Shown here: positions 41,395 through 51,109 of the stretch, one piece after another
Layout: the number at the start of each line of letters is the position of its first letter
Numbering within the stretch: position 1 is the first letter of the stretch
Assembly (NCBI RefSeq): GCF_049445795.1
Contig: NZ_JBMSDT010000003.1
Location: 62,001 to 126,000, forward strand
Reading direction: 5' to 3'
From: Larkinella sp049445795
GTDB lineage: Bacteria; Bacteroidota; Bacteroidia; Cytophagales; Spirosomataceae
Length of the DNA stretch: 64,000 nt
Position numbers and translations under genes: made by a program
Notes under the pieces: generated by a model
The model's database searches: none
What the model saw: the letters and a program-made list of their open reading frames with translations, nothing else
What the model was told of the DNA's origin: nothing

Positions 41395-42393
41395 ATGGAA
41401 CCCAATCAGGTCAAAGCGGTCTTATGGGCCAACTTCTCCGGTCAGGCAACGCCCCTGCAAAAGCAGTTGCTGGCCGATTGGCTGCGCGAAGAGGGCAACG
41501 TGGAGCGCTATTACCAGGCGTTGCACGAGTGGGAGAAAGAGTACCCGCAACTGCTCCCGGATACGACCGCCGACTGGCAGCAATTTCTGACCCGTATCAA
41601 CCCCGAACCCGCTCAAAAACCGCCCGTCGATGAGCAGGCCGCTGAGCTGCCAACGGCAATCGACCCCGGTCGTCTCTGGCTGGTGGCGGCCTCTGTTGCC
41701 TTGCTGGTCCTGGTCGGCTGGTGGCAGCGCGAGGCCCTGCTCTATCAAACCTACACCACGGCCTTCGGAGAAACCCGCCCGCTTACGTTGCCCGATGGAA
41801 GCCGGGTGGTGCTGAACGCTAATTCGACGTTACGGTTTCCGCGCTTTTTATCGCTGCTGCCCACCCGCGAGGCCCGGCTGTGGGGCGAAGCCGAATTCTC
41901 GGTGGTGCATACCGTCGACGACCGCCCGTTTGTTGTTCACACGCCCGACCAGTTGGAAGTGCGCGTACTGGGGACCGAATTTATTGTCTACAGCCGCGAA
42001 CGGGGCAGTAAAGTCGTGCTGAACCGGGGCAAAGTGGCCCTTCACTCCCTGAAAACCGCCCAAAAACCGCTCGCCATCCGCCCGGGCGATGTTGTGACCG
42101 TCGACGCTCGCGGGACGTTTCAGCGCCGGTCGGCCCAGCCCGTGGCCGATCATGCTGCCTGGAAAGAACACCGGTTTGTCTTTAATCGCACCCCGCTCCG
42201 CGACATCGCCGAGCAAATTCAGGAGCGTTTCGGGGTCGAGGTTTTGATTCCCGACGCCACGCTGGCGGCTTTGCAAGTGTCGGGCAATTACCCCGCCCAA
42301 ACCGCCGATGAAGTCCTGAGTATGTTGACGCAACTCCTGAACCTGCGGGCCGAACGCCGGGAGCAGGTCATTGTGCTGCAATCCCAAAACTAG
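41395..42393 (+). CDS. FecR family anti-sigma factor
   Basis: 332 residues. The N-terminal cytoplasmic part (LLADWLREEGNVERYYQALHEW) carries the sigma-binding helices. A TM helix at about 96-112 (LWLVAASVALLVLVGWW) follows. The periplasmic FecR domain includes FGETRPLTLPDGSRVVLNANSTLRFP and VLGTEFIVYSR. The C-terminal DUF4974/secretin-like part (FNRTPLRDIAEQIQERFGVEVLI) contacts the STN domain of the partner SusC. It sits directly upstream of that gene. Confidence 0.94.
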   Translation: MEPNQVKAVLWANFSGQATPLQKQLLADWLREEGNVERYYQALHEWEKEYPQLLPDTTADWQQFLTRINPEPAQKPPVDEQAAELPTAIDPGRLWLVAASVALLVLVGWWQREALLYQTYTTAFGETRPLTLPDGSRVVLNANSTLRFPRFLSLLPTREARLWGEAEFSVVHTVDDRPFVVHTPDQLEVRVLGTEFIVYSRERGSKVVLNRGKVALHSLKTAQKPLAIRPGDVVTVDARGTFQRRSAQPVADHAAWKEHRFVFNRTPLRDIAEQIQERFGVEVLIPDATLAALQVSGNYPAQTADEVLSMLTQLLNLRAERREQVIVLQSQN

Positions 42394-42424
42394 CAACCAT
42401 CTCTTTGTCAGTATTCTATTCCGT

Positions 42425-45400
42425 ATGAACCCAGTTATACGCTCAACCTTATTCCGAAGTGTCGGCCTGGCGCTGTTGCTGAGCGCTCCGCCCCTTTGCT
42501 ACGGCCAGACGCTGGCCTATCACCGCGCTGCTGTGCAGGGAGAAGGCAACCAGCCCACCCTGATCAAACTCCGGGATGCCCTGCTCGAAATGCAGAGCCG
42601 CTACCGGGTCAATATTGTGTTCAACGAAAACGTGGTGGCAGGGCGCCAGGTCGAAACGGCGAAGCTCAACGGATCGGCGAGCGTGGAAAATTGCCTTCGG
42701 AACCTGCTCAAAGACAGCGGTTTGCAACTAATTAAAACCCGGAAGGATACGTATCTGATCGTTCCGGAAAACCAATCGGGGAAGCGCGGGAATGAGGGGC
42801 CCGCCGACCAATCGCAACGGCTTGAACTGCTTAATACCCCGCCCCTTACAACCGGAACCGCATCCCCAAACGCGCTGCCCGTACCAAGCCCGCAGATCGT
42901 TCGGGTGCAGGTCAGCGGGCGCGTTACCGACGAAAACAATAACGGCTTGCCCGGCGTCAACATCACCGAGCGCGGCACGACCAACGGCACCACCACCGAT
43001 GCGGAAGGCAACTACCGGCTTTCGGTCGAAGGAGGGGGCAGTGTGTTGGCGTTCAGTTTTTTAGGCTACCAGACCCAAAGCCTGACGGTGGGCTCGAATA
43101 CCGTGCTGAACCTGCGGATGACGCCCGATGAACGCTCACTGAGTGAAGTGGTGGTAATCGGGTACGGCGAACGCCAGCGGAAGGACCTGACCGGGGCGGT
43201 TTCGGTGGTCGGGGCCGACGATCTGGTGAAGGCCAAAGCGCTTAACCCCGAACTTTCCATGCAGGGCCGACTGCCCGGCGTTTTTGTCTCGACACCCGGT
43301 GGAGCGCCCAACGCCCGGCCGGTGGTCCGGATTCGGGGGGTTAATACGCTGGGATTCAACGATCCGCTGTATGTAATCGACGGCGTTCCGGTAACGGAAT
43401 ACGGCAACGGCGCTCCGCAGTCGGGCAACTCGGCCCAGGCGACGGACATTCGCGGCAGCATCAACATCCTGAACCTGATTAACCCCAACGACATTGAAAG
43501 CATTTCGGTCCTGAAAGATGCCTCCTCGGCGGCTATCTACGGGGTGCGGGCAGCCAACGGCGTGGTGCTGATCACGACGAAGCGCGGCAAAGCCGGTCGG
43601 CCCCGGGTGGAAGTGGCGGCATCGCGCGGGGTTCAAAACCTGCCAAACCGGTATGACGTGCTCAATTTGCCGGAATACGTTGATCTGGTTCGCGAGATGT
43701 ACGCCAACAACCCGGCCCAGGCCAACAACCTGCCCACCGTTTACCGCGAGGGCAGCGCGGCTTACCTCGGTAATCTGCCGCAGCAGGACTGGCAGTCGGC
43801 CATCGTCAACAAAAATGCGGTTACGGAAGATTACAGCGCGAAAATTTCGGGCGGATCGGAGTCGACGACGTATTACGTGTCGGGCGGGTATGCCCGGACC
43901 GAAAGTCCGATTCAGCAGAACAACTTCAAGCGGTATTCGCTGGCGTTCAACCTGACCAGCAAGATCGGGCGGCTGATCGAAGTCGGGCTGACCAACCGGC
44001 TGAGCTACGTCGATGCGCTCGACAACAGCCAGACAGACCTGGCTTCAGCCTGGCGGTATGCGCCCTGGCAACCGCTGACGGCTTTGGAAGGTCGGCCGCA
44101 GTACAACGGCCTGGCGCAGGTCGTGAACCCAACGTTCAACCCGAACCCCAATTTTAACCCGACACTCGTATCGCTTGGGGGCGGCCCTTTTACGATCACG
44201 AACAACGCGCTGCTTTACGGCACGGCTACCCGGACCAACGTGCTGGGTGCCTGGGATACGCGCCGGACCGATTACAGCCTGCTCCGCAATCTGGGGTCGG
44301 CCTACGTGCAACTTGAACCGATTCGGGGCCTGAAACTGAAAGGAACCCTCAGCGCCGACTGGTACCTCAACGTCCGGAACACCTGGCAGAGCGTAGAATA
44401 CTACCGGTTTGCCTCGCCGTTCGTCAACACCTTCTCGGCGACGAACGGCACCTCGAAAGGACAGATTCAACAACGGACTTCCCGCAATTACAACCTGGTG
44501 AAGGAGTTTAGCATCAATTATGCCCGCATGTTCGGCGATCATTCGGTGGATCTGCTGGTCAATGCAATGGATCAGAAATATGGCTCAAACTTCACCCAGG
44601 CGTTTAATACCCAGATCAATTACTACAACCCGGATGCCCTGGCCCTGCTTAATACCACTCCGTATTCAACGGCCCTCGTGGTTCCGGAAAACAACGCCCT
44701 TCAAGGCTATTTAGGCCGGTTAAGCTACCACTACAAGAGCAAATATTACCTCGATGCCACCATCCGGCGGGATGGCACGTCGCGTTTCGACCGCGACTAC
44801 CGCTGGGGCACGTTCCCCTCACTGGCCGTGGCCTGGCGCATCTCGGCCGAACCGTTCCTAAAACCGCTGACGTGGCTGACGGACCTGAAAATCCGGGCCG
44901 GTATCGGCGAAATCGGGAACCAGGAAACCACCCAGTTCGCGTTTGTCTCCCTGGTCAACTTCAACCCGGACTATTCCTACGGGTCGGGCGTTAACGGCGA
45001 TGCCATCGGCGGGTTGCAAAACGGCATCCGGCTCGCGAATATCCCCGTACGTAATCTGTCGTGGGAGCGGGTGCTGACGCGCAACATCGGGTTTGATGCC
45101 TCCCTGTTTGAAAACCGCATCACGGCCACGGTCGAATACTACGACAAGAAAACCTCGGGCATTCTGCAGACGGTGACCCTGCCAGCCAGCGCGGGTATCG
45201 ACGACGGCCAGGCACCGACTAACAACATTGCTTCCGTGCGCAACAGCGGTTTTGAGTTTCAGGTGACCTACAACGGGAAAGTCGGCAACGACCTGACCTA
45301 CAACATCGGCGGGAACCTGACGACGGTGAACAACCGCGTTACCGGTCTCTACCGCGATCTGGCCTTTACGAGTGGTAACAACCGCACCGAAATCGGCCAG

Positions 45401-46075
45401 CCGATTGGCTACATTTTTGGCTACAAATTCGCTGGAATTTTTCAGAACCAGGGCGAAATCGATGCCTACAAGGCCACGCGGCCGAGTGGGGCTGCGGCCA
45501 AAGACGCTATCAACGGCGACCGCATGGTGCCGGGCGATGCCTATTTTGAAGACACCAACGGCGACGGCATCGTGAACGCCAACGACCGGGTGTTTCTGGG
45601 CCGAAGCGTCAACAACCCCGGTTTTTTCTACGGCGTTAATCTGGGGGCCACCTACCGGGGCTTCGACTTCTCGCTGTTTTTTCAGGGCGTGGGCGATGTG
45701 CAGAACATCAACACGGAGCGGCAGGCCGGGATCAGCATGAACTCCGAAAACATCAACTACTGGACCGATGTTCGCAACCGCTGGACAGCCTCGAACCCGT
45801 CGACCACGCTGCCCCGCGCCGTACAGGGCGATCCGGCCAGCAACAACCGGTTTTCCGACCGGTTTGTCGAAGACGCCAGTTTCATGCGGCTGAAAAACCT
45901 TCAGCTAGGCTATACGCTGCCCAAATCAATTCTGGGCACGGTGCTTTCCAACGTCCGCGTTTACCTGACCGGCAACAACGTCCTGACGTTCACCAACTGG
46001 TCCGGCCTTGATCCGGAAAATGACGCCATTCCGCCCGCCCGTTCCTGGATTCTGGGCGTGAACGTTAATTTTTAA
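42425..46075 (+). CDS. SusC/RagA-type TonB-dependent transporter with STN domain
   Basis: 1216 residues from MNPVIRSTLFRSVG. After the signal peptide comes an STN domain (LIKLRDALLEMQSRYRVNIVFNENVVAG, about 40-115), then a CarboxypepD_reg domain (VSGRVTDENNNGLPGVNITE). The plug starts near ERSLSEVVVIGYGERQRKDLTGAV, and the barrel ends AIPPARSWILGVNVNF. STN marks signal-transducing receptors that activate FecR/ECF pairs, matching the two upstream genes. It imports glycan oligosaccharides across the outer membrane with the SusD partner. Complete. Confidence 0.95.
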   Translation: MNPVIRSTLFRSVGLALLLSAPPLCYGQTLAYHRAAVQGEGNQPTLIKLRDALLEMQSRYRVNIVFNENVVAGRQVETAKLNGSASVENCLRNLLKDSGLQLIKTRKDTYLIVPENQSGKRGNEGPADQSQRLELLNTPPLTTGTASPNALPVPSPQIVRVQVSGRVTDENNNGLPGVNITERGTTNGTTTDAEGNYRLSVEGGGSVLAFSFLGYQTQSLTVGSNTVLNLRMTPDERSLSEVVVIGYGERQRKDLTGAVSVVGADDLVKAKALNPELSMQGRLPGVFVSTPGGAPNARPVVRIRGVNTLGFNDPLYVIDGVPVTEYGNGAPQSGNSAQATDIRGSINILNLINPNDIESISVLKDASSAAIYGVRAANGVVLITTKRGKAGRPRVEVAASRGVQNLPNRYDVLNLPEYVDLVREMYANNPAQANNLPTVYREGSAAYLGNLPQQDWQSAIVNKNAVTEDYSAKISGGSESTTYYVSGGYARTESPIQQNNFKRYSLAFNLTSKIGRLIEVGLTNRLSYVDALDNSQTDLASAWRYAPWQPLTALEGRPQYNGLAQVVNPTFNPNPNFNPTLVSLGGGPFTITNNALLYGTATRTNVLGAWDTRRTDYSLLRNLGSAYVQLEPIRGLKLKGTLSADWYLNVRNTWQSVEYYRFASPFVNTFSATNGTSKGQIQQRTSRNYNLVKEFSINYARMFGDHSVDLLVNAMDQKYGSNFTQAFNTQINYYNPDALALLNTTPYSTALVVPENNALQGYLGRLSYHYKSKYYLDATIRRDGTSRFDRDYRWGTFPSLAVAWRISAEPFLKPLTWLTDLKIRAGIGEIGNQETTQFAFVSLVNFNPDYSYGSGVNGDAIGGLQNGIRLANIPVRNLSWERVLTRNIGFDASLFENRITATVEYYDKKTSGILQTVTLPASAGIDDGQAPTNNIASVRNSGFEFQVTYNGKVGNDLTYNIGGNLTTVNNRVTGLYRDLAFTSGNNRTEIGQPIGYIFGYKFAGIFQNQGEIDAYKATRPSGAAAKDAINGDRMVPGDAYFEDTNGDGIVNANDRVFLGRSVNNPGFFYGVNLGATYRGFDFSLFFQGVGDVQNINTERQAGISMNSENINYWTDVRNRWTASNPSTTLPRAVQGDPASNNRFSDRFVEDASFMRLKNLQLGYTLPKSILGTVLSNVRVYLTGNNVLTFTNWSGLDPENDAIPPARSWILGVNVNF

Positions 46076-46192
46076 AGAGCGAAAGGGTTAAAGAGTGAAA
46101 GAGCGATTGGCAAAGCCTGAACGCTGTCATTTCTCTCATCCACTCTTTCGCTCAATCACTCTTTCATTCATTCGCTCTTTCACTCTTTATAT
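46076..46192. repeat. heptamer-type inverted tract between susC and susD
   Basis: Left: AGAGCGAAAGGGTTAAAGAG-type units; right: repeated TTTCGCTC, CACTCTTTC and ATTCGCTC units, inverted relative to the left side. It fills the spacer to the ATG at 46193. A long hairpin here would allow differential expression of receptor and lipoprotein. Compare 13070-13156. Confidence 0.7.
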
Positions 46193-47698
46193 ATGAAACC
46201 GATGAAACCGATCCTTTACACCGTGGCGCTGATTCTGGCAATGAGCGCCTGTAACCCGGACAATCTGGACGTTGCGCCGGGTAACCCGACCGAAGCCAGT
46301 TTCTTTACGACCGAACAGGATTTCGAAGCCCTGATCCGGGGTGTATACGCCAAACAGGTCGAACTGTACAATTACCGCGTCGGGGGCTATGTCCACTCGG
46401 TGCGCCACCTACCCGGCGACGACATCACAACCACCGGGGCCAACCCGCTCGAAACCTTTGCGTCGCTCCAGCCCAACGTCGGCACGCTGACCAATTACTA
46501 CGTGAGTCTGTACCGAATCATTTACCGCGCCAACACCGCCCTCGACAAAATCAATACGGCGGCAGCCGGTGTTTACCGGACTGCCGGTTTGCAGGATCGA
46601 CACCGGGGCGAAGCGCTCTTTCTGCGCGGTCTGGCCTATTTCTGGTTGGCCAACACCTTCGGCACCTCGCCCCTGCGGACCGAGCGGCTGAGTTCACTCG
46701 ATCAGGTAACCGTGCCTTCGGTGGCCGACGGGCAGTTGCTCGACCAGGCGGTTAAAGATTTTACGGAAGCGGCCAACCTGCTGCCTGAGACCTGGGACGC
46801 CCGCAATGCCGGACGCGCCACGAGCAATGCGGCCAACGGGATGCTCGGGAAGTGCCTGGTGTTTCGCGGAACGATCAACAAAACCACGGCGGATTTTACG
46901 GCGGCCGTGGCGGCTTTTGCCATGATCAGAAACCGGTCGCTGGTGGCTAACTTTGCCGATAACTTTGCCGCTGACCGCGAAAACAATGCCGAATCGCTCT
47001 ATGAGTTTCAGGCCAGCCAGCCGCCCGGCACCGATAACGTCTTCTTGCCCGATGACTTCGAACCGGGGGGCGTCGGCTCCACCTCGGGTTTCTGGGGTAT
47101 TTTTGAACCCAACAACTCGCTGCTTTTCGGGGCACCCCGCTTCATTGCCACCCGCAAGCTGGTGGATGCGTTCGACCCTGCCGATCCCCGGCGCGACCTG
47201 ACGCTCAACCCCGCTACCCGCGACATTCGGAAATACTGGACCCGCGACTTGAAAACATCCAACCCGGGCGCGTCCGCCAATAACGCCCGGATTCTGCGCT
47301 ACGCGGATGTACTGCTACTGCAGGCCGAAGCCCTGGTGCAGTCGGGCGGTTCGGTGGCCGACGCCATCGGGTTGGTCAACCAGGTCCGGACGCGGGCGCG
47401 GAACATGGTGCCGGGCGGTACGGTTCCGGTCAACCTGCCCACCACGCTGACGGCCGCCCAGGCGCTGGACGCGATCCGAACGGAGCGGTTTCTGGAACTC
47501 GCGGGCGAAGAGTCGCACCGCTGGTTCGACCTGCGCCGGTGGCACCGGGGCGGTCAGATCAACCTAGCGTCGGGCTTCGACTTCAGTTCCGACCAGCCGA
47601 CCCAGTTCGGTTTTGATGTCAATAAAAACCTGTTGTTCCCAATTCCGCTGAGCGAAACCGACAATAATCCGGAAGCGAAACAAAACCCGGGGTATTAA
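46193..47698 (+). CDS. SusD/RagB family outer membrane glycan-binding lipoprotein
   Basis: 501 residues. MKPMKPILYTVALILAMSAC is a lipoprotein signal. LDVAPGNPTEASFFTTEQDFEALIRGVYAKQ is the SusD N-terminal TPR region. YRIIYRANTALDKIN and RHRGEALFLRGLAYFWLANTFG are family hallmarks. RTERFLELAGEESHRWFDLRRW and the terminal YGF..LFPIPLSE..-type end (LLFPIPLSETDNNPEAKQNPGY) complete it. It captures oligosaccharides over the SusC pore. Confidence 0.96.
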   Translation: MKPMKPILYTVALILAMSACNPDNLDVAPGNPTEASFFTTEQDFEALIRGVYAKQVELYNYRVGGYVHSVRHLPGDDITTTGANPLETFASLQPNVGTLTNYYVSLYRIIYRANTALDKINTAAAGVYRTAGLQDRHRGEALFLRGLAYFWLANTFGTSPLRTERLSSLDQVTVPSVADGQLLDQAVKDFTEAANLLPETWDARNAGRATSNAANGMLGKCLVFRGTINKTTADFTAAVAAFAMIRNRSLVANFADNFAADRENNAESLYEFQASQPPGTDNVFLPDDFEPGGVGSTSGFWGIFEPNNSLLFGAPRFIATRKLVDAFDPADPRRDLTLNPATRDIRKYWTRDLKTSNPGASANNARILRYADVLLLQAEALVQSGGSVADAIGLVNQVRTRARNMVPGGTVPVNLPTTLTAAQALDAIRTERFLELAGEESHRWFDLRRWHRGGQINLASGFDFSSDQPTQFGFDVNKNLLFPIPLSETDNNPEAKQNPGY

Positions 47699-47812
47699 GC
47701 GAAGTCGTCTGTTGAAGACCAGCTCGTACTGACAGATCACAGAGAGAATTACAGGGAACATGAGGAATAAATTCTACCTCACGTCTTTTTAGAATACCGT
47801 CTTTATGCTCCC

Positions 47813-49526
47813 ATGAACCTGAACCTGAAAGCAAAAGTCAACAACACATTCGACGCCCTGGTGGTCGGCTCAGGCATCAGCGGAGGCTGGGCCGCCAAAG
47901 AACTGACCCAGAAAGGGTTGCGGGTGCTGATGCTCGAACGCGGCCGCAACCTCGAACACATCACTGGCTACGAAACGGCGATGAAAGCGCCCTGGGAGTT
48001 TGCCCACCGGGGCCGGACGGTTTTGGCTCCGGTGCAACCCGCTCCCCCATTCCGCATTCATACGCCCAATGAGCAAAACGGCCAGTTTTGGCTCGACGAC
48101 CGCAAAGCGCCCTACCGCGAAGTGCAGCCCTTCGACTGGTACCGCCCCGATATTCTGGGCGGGAAATCGGTGATGTGGGGGCGGCAAAGCTACCGCTGGA
48201 GCGACCTGGACTTCGAAGCCAACGCCCGCGACGGTTTTGGCGTCGACTGGCCGATTCGGTACAAAGACCTTGCGCCCTGGTACAGTTACGTCGAGAAGTT
48301 TGCTGGTATTTCGGGCCAAAAAGAAGGGTTGCCGCAACTGCCCGACGGAGAATTTCTGCCGCCAATGGACATGAATTGCGTCGAAACGCACATCAGTCGG
48401 CAACTTAAGTCGAAAATGAACCGGGTCATGACCATCGGCCGGACGGCCAATCTGTCGCAGGCGGCTCCGGTTCACACGGCCCTGGGGCGGGCTTCGTGCC
48501 AGTACCGGAATATGTGCAACCGGGGCTGTCCGTTCGGCGCGTACTTCAGCACGCTCTCGGCGACGCTGCCAGCCGCCCGCCAGACCAACCGACTGACGGT
48601 TCGGACCGACAGCATCGTGTCGGAAGTGCTGTTTGATGAGAAAAAACAGCGGGCGACTGGCGTTCGGGTGATCGACGCCCGGACCAAACAAACCGTCGAG
48701 TACTACGCTCCGATTATTTTCCTGAATGCCTCGGCGATGTCTACCAATTTTATCCTGCTCAATTCGGTATCAAACCGGTTTCCGAACGGCTTTGGTAACG
48801 ACAGCGGGACGCTCGGCAAATACATCATGGATCACCACTTCCAGGTGGGAGCCAACGGCATGGCCGACGGACTCGGTTTCGACGACAAATATTATTACGG
48901 TCGTCGGGCCAATGGCATTTACATTCCCCCGCTACCGGAACGTTGGGGCCGATAAACGGGATTACCTGCGCGGATTCGGGTATCAGGGCGGGGCATCGCG
49001 CTCGGGTTGGCAGCGGCTCGTGGCCGAAACCGGATTTGGCCCCGAACTGAAAGAACAGGCCAGCCAGCCCGGTCCCTGGACGATGGGCCTGATCGCCTTC
49101 GGCGAGTGCCTGCCCTACGAAGACAACCAGATTACGCTCGACCGCAACCGGCCCGATCACTGGGGGTTGCCCACGGTGGTGTTCGACGTGCGGTTTCGGG
49201 AAAACGAAAAACAAATGCAGAAGGATATGGCCAACGATGCTGCCGAAATGCTCGAAGCGGCCGGGTTGAAGCAGGTCAGCACCTACGACAACAAGGGCGT
49301 ACCGGGGCTGGCCATTCACGAAGTGGGCGGGGTGCGGATGGGCCGCGACCCGAAAACGTCGATGCTCAACGCGCACAACCAATTGTGGGCGGCCAAAAAC
49401 GTCTTCGTGACCGACGGAGCTTCATTTGCGTCCGTAGCCTGGCAAAATCCCTCACTCACGTTCATGGCCCTGACAGCCCGGGCGGCTGATTTTGCGGTCA
49501 GTGAATTGAAAAAGAAAAACCTGTAA
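47813..49526 (+). pseudogene. GMC family oxidoreductase, frameshifted in a C5 run
   Basis: The first frame (47813-48955) has the FAD motif ALVVGSGISGGWAAKELTQKG and the GMC signature around GGKSVMWGRQSYRW. It terminates at ...IPPLPERWGR. The continuation is in the +1 frame: after I-Y-I-P, RYRNVGADKRDYLRGFGYQGG runs on to HEVGGVRMGRDPKTSMLN (active-site His) and NPSLTFMALTARA. Restoring four rather than five C at 48926-48930 rejoins the two halves into about 570 residues. It is a gluconate-dehydrogenase-like flavoprotein without a nearby small subunit. A sequencing error, a real mutation or slippage are all possible. The stop overlaps the next start (TAATG). Confidence 0.85.
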
Positions 49527-51109
49527 TGCAACGACGCGATTTCTTGACCCAGACATTGACGGCCCTGGCTGCGGCCGGTGTAAGTGGCCCCTTGCTGAGT
49601 GGGAAATCGGCGCGTGCGGTCCGGAACATCGTATTGCTCATCGGCGACGACCACTCGGCGCGCGTGATGGGCAGTTACGGCAATCCCTTGATCCGGACGC
49701 CCCACCTCGACCGGCTGGCGCGGGAGGGCATGCGGTTTACGAATGCCTTTTGCCAGTCGCCGGTGTGCAGTGCCTCCCGGCAGTCGCTGCTGACGGGGAC
49801 CTATCCGCACCGGACGGGCGTCAATTTGCTGTTCACCTCGTTTTCGGACGAAAAAAATTACACCATTGCCGAGCATTTGCAAAGCCACGGGTATCGGACG
49901 GCGGCCATCGGCAAAATGCACACCAACAACCAGCAACCGCACGGTTTTCAGGTCCGGAAAGACACCGCCGAGTACACGCGCTGGCTGAAGGCGAAGGGCG
50001 GCCCGAAGTCCGTGCCGGGCGACGTGCCGACTCGCGATATGAGCAAGACAAAGGGTTTTTCGGTCGAACAGTGGGTCAATCCGGGGGTTCGGCCCGAGCC
50101 GCTTTATGACGCGGATGCTCTGGATACCTACCTGGCGCGGGAAGCCATTTCGTTCGTGGAAGAAAAATCCGACAAGCCGTTTCTCCTGTTTGTGGGGTTT
50201 CATGCGCCCCACGCACCGATGAATTTTCCGGTCGAGTTTGCCGGGCGGTATCGGCCGGAAGACCTGCCGCCCGGCCGATTTGGGCCGGAAGATGTGCCCT
50301 GGACACCCGCCATTTTCAAAGACCTGACCGAACTGCAGAAGCGCGAAATTGTAGCCGGTTACTACACCTGCGTCGAATACCTCGATAAAAATGTCGGATT
50401 AGTCCTCAATGCGCTGGACGCCAGCGGCCACCGCGACGACACGCTGTTGGTGTACATTTCGGACCACGGCTACCTGCTCGGCGACCACAACCGCTTCGAG
50501 AAACACACGATGTGGGAGCCCACCGTCCGCTCCCCGTTGCTGATCCGGATGCCGGGCATAAAACCGGGCGTTTGCGACGAACTCGTTGAGCTGGTCGATC
50601 TGGTGCCGACCTTTGCCGAAGCTGCCAGTACGCCCGCATTGCCCGGAATTCAGGGGAAAAGCCTGGTGCCGGTGCTCCAAAAACCGGCCCAGCGGCGGAA
50701 AGCCGGTTTTCGGGAAGCGGTTTTTTCGGAATACCTCGTGGACAACATGGCGATGCTCCGGACCACTGACTGGAAGTATGTATTTTCGACGAACCAGTAC
50801 GACCTCGGATTGGGCTACGCGATTGGCGAAAACCGCCCGACGGGCTACGTGCAACGACTGTACGACCTTCGGCGCGATCCCGACGAATTGCACAACCTGG
50901 CGGGCGAACCGGCGCATCGGCGGCAACTGGAAACACTACGGAATCAGTTGCTTGCGGTTTTTCGGGAAACGCACCTGGAAGCCCATCAGCTACCGCCCAA
51001 CCTGACCGCTGAGCAACAACTGGCCTGGTTTTGCGAACCGCGTGACGAGGTGTCTGACCTGGAGAAACGCCTTTTTCCCCATCCGGAACGCTATGAAAAA
51101 AAGAAATAA
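49526..51109 (+). CDS. sulfatase 1 (formylglycine type, Tat-like signal)
   Basis: 527 residues. QRRDFLTQTLTALAAAGV is a Tat-like export signal. IVLLIGDDHS supplies metal-binding Asp residues. The formylglycine motif C-S-A-S-R starts at C81 (SPVCSASRQSLLTG). Metal and substrate residues follow (GKMHT, HAPHAPMNFP, SDHGYLLGDH). This is an S1 sulfatase that cuts sulfate esters in the periplasm after Cys-to-FGly conversion. Its stop region overlaps the next sulfatase gene by 17 bases. Confidence 0.94.
   Translation: MQRRDFLTQTLTALAAAGVSGPLLSGKSARAVRNIVLLIGDDHSARVMGSYGNPLIRTPHLDRLAREGMRFTNAFCQSPVCSASRQSLLTGTYPHRTGVNLLFTSFSDEKNYTIAEHLQSHGYRTAAIGKMHTNNQQPHGFQVRKDTAEYTRWLKAKGGPKSVPGDVPTRDMSKTKGFSVEQWVNPGVRPEPLYDADALDTYLAREAISFVEEKSDKPFLLFVGFHAPHAPMNFPVEFAGRYRPEDLPPGRFGPEDVPWTPAIFKDLTELQKREIVAGYYTCVEYLDKNVGLVLNALDASGHRDDTLLVYISDHGYLLGDHNRFEKHTMWEPTVRSPLLIRMPGIKPGVCDELVELVDLVPTFAEAASTPALPGIQGKSLVPVLQKPAQRRKAGFREAVFSEYLVDNMAMLRTTDWKYVFSTNQYDLGLGYAIGENRPTGYVQRLYDLRRDPDELHNLAGEPAHRRQLETLRNQLLAVFRETHLEAHQLPPNLTAEQQLAWFCEPRDEVSDLEKRLFPHPERYEKKK

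Noticed and set aside
47813..49526. Programmed ribosomal frameshift in the GMC gene
   Set aside because: The C5 run has no convincing downstream pseudoknot or stop-codon context that I can recognise; mutation or sequencing error is simpler, though not excluded.
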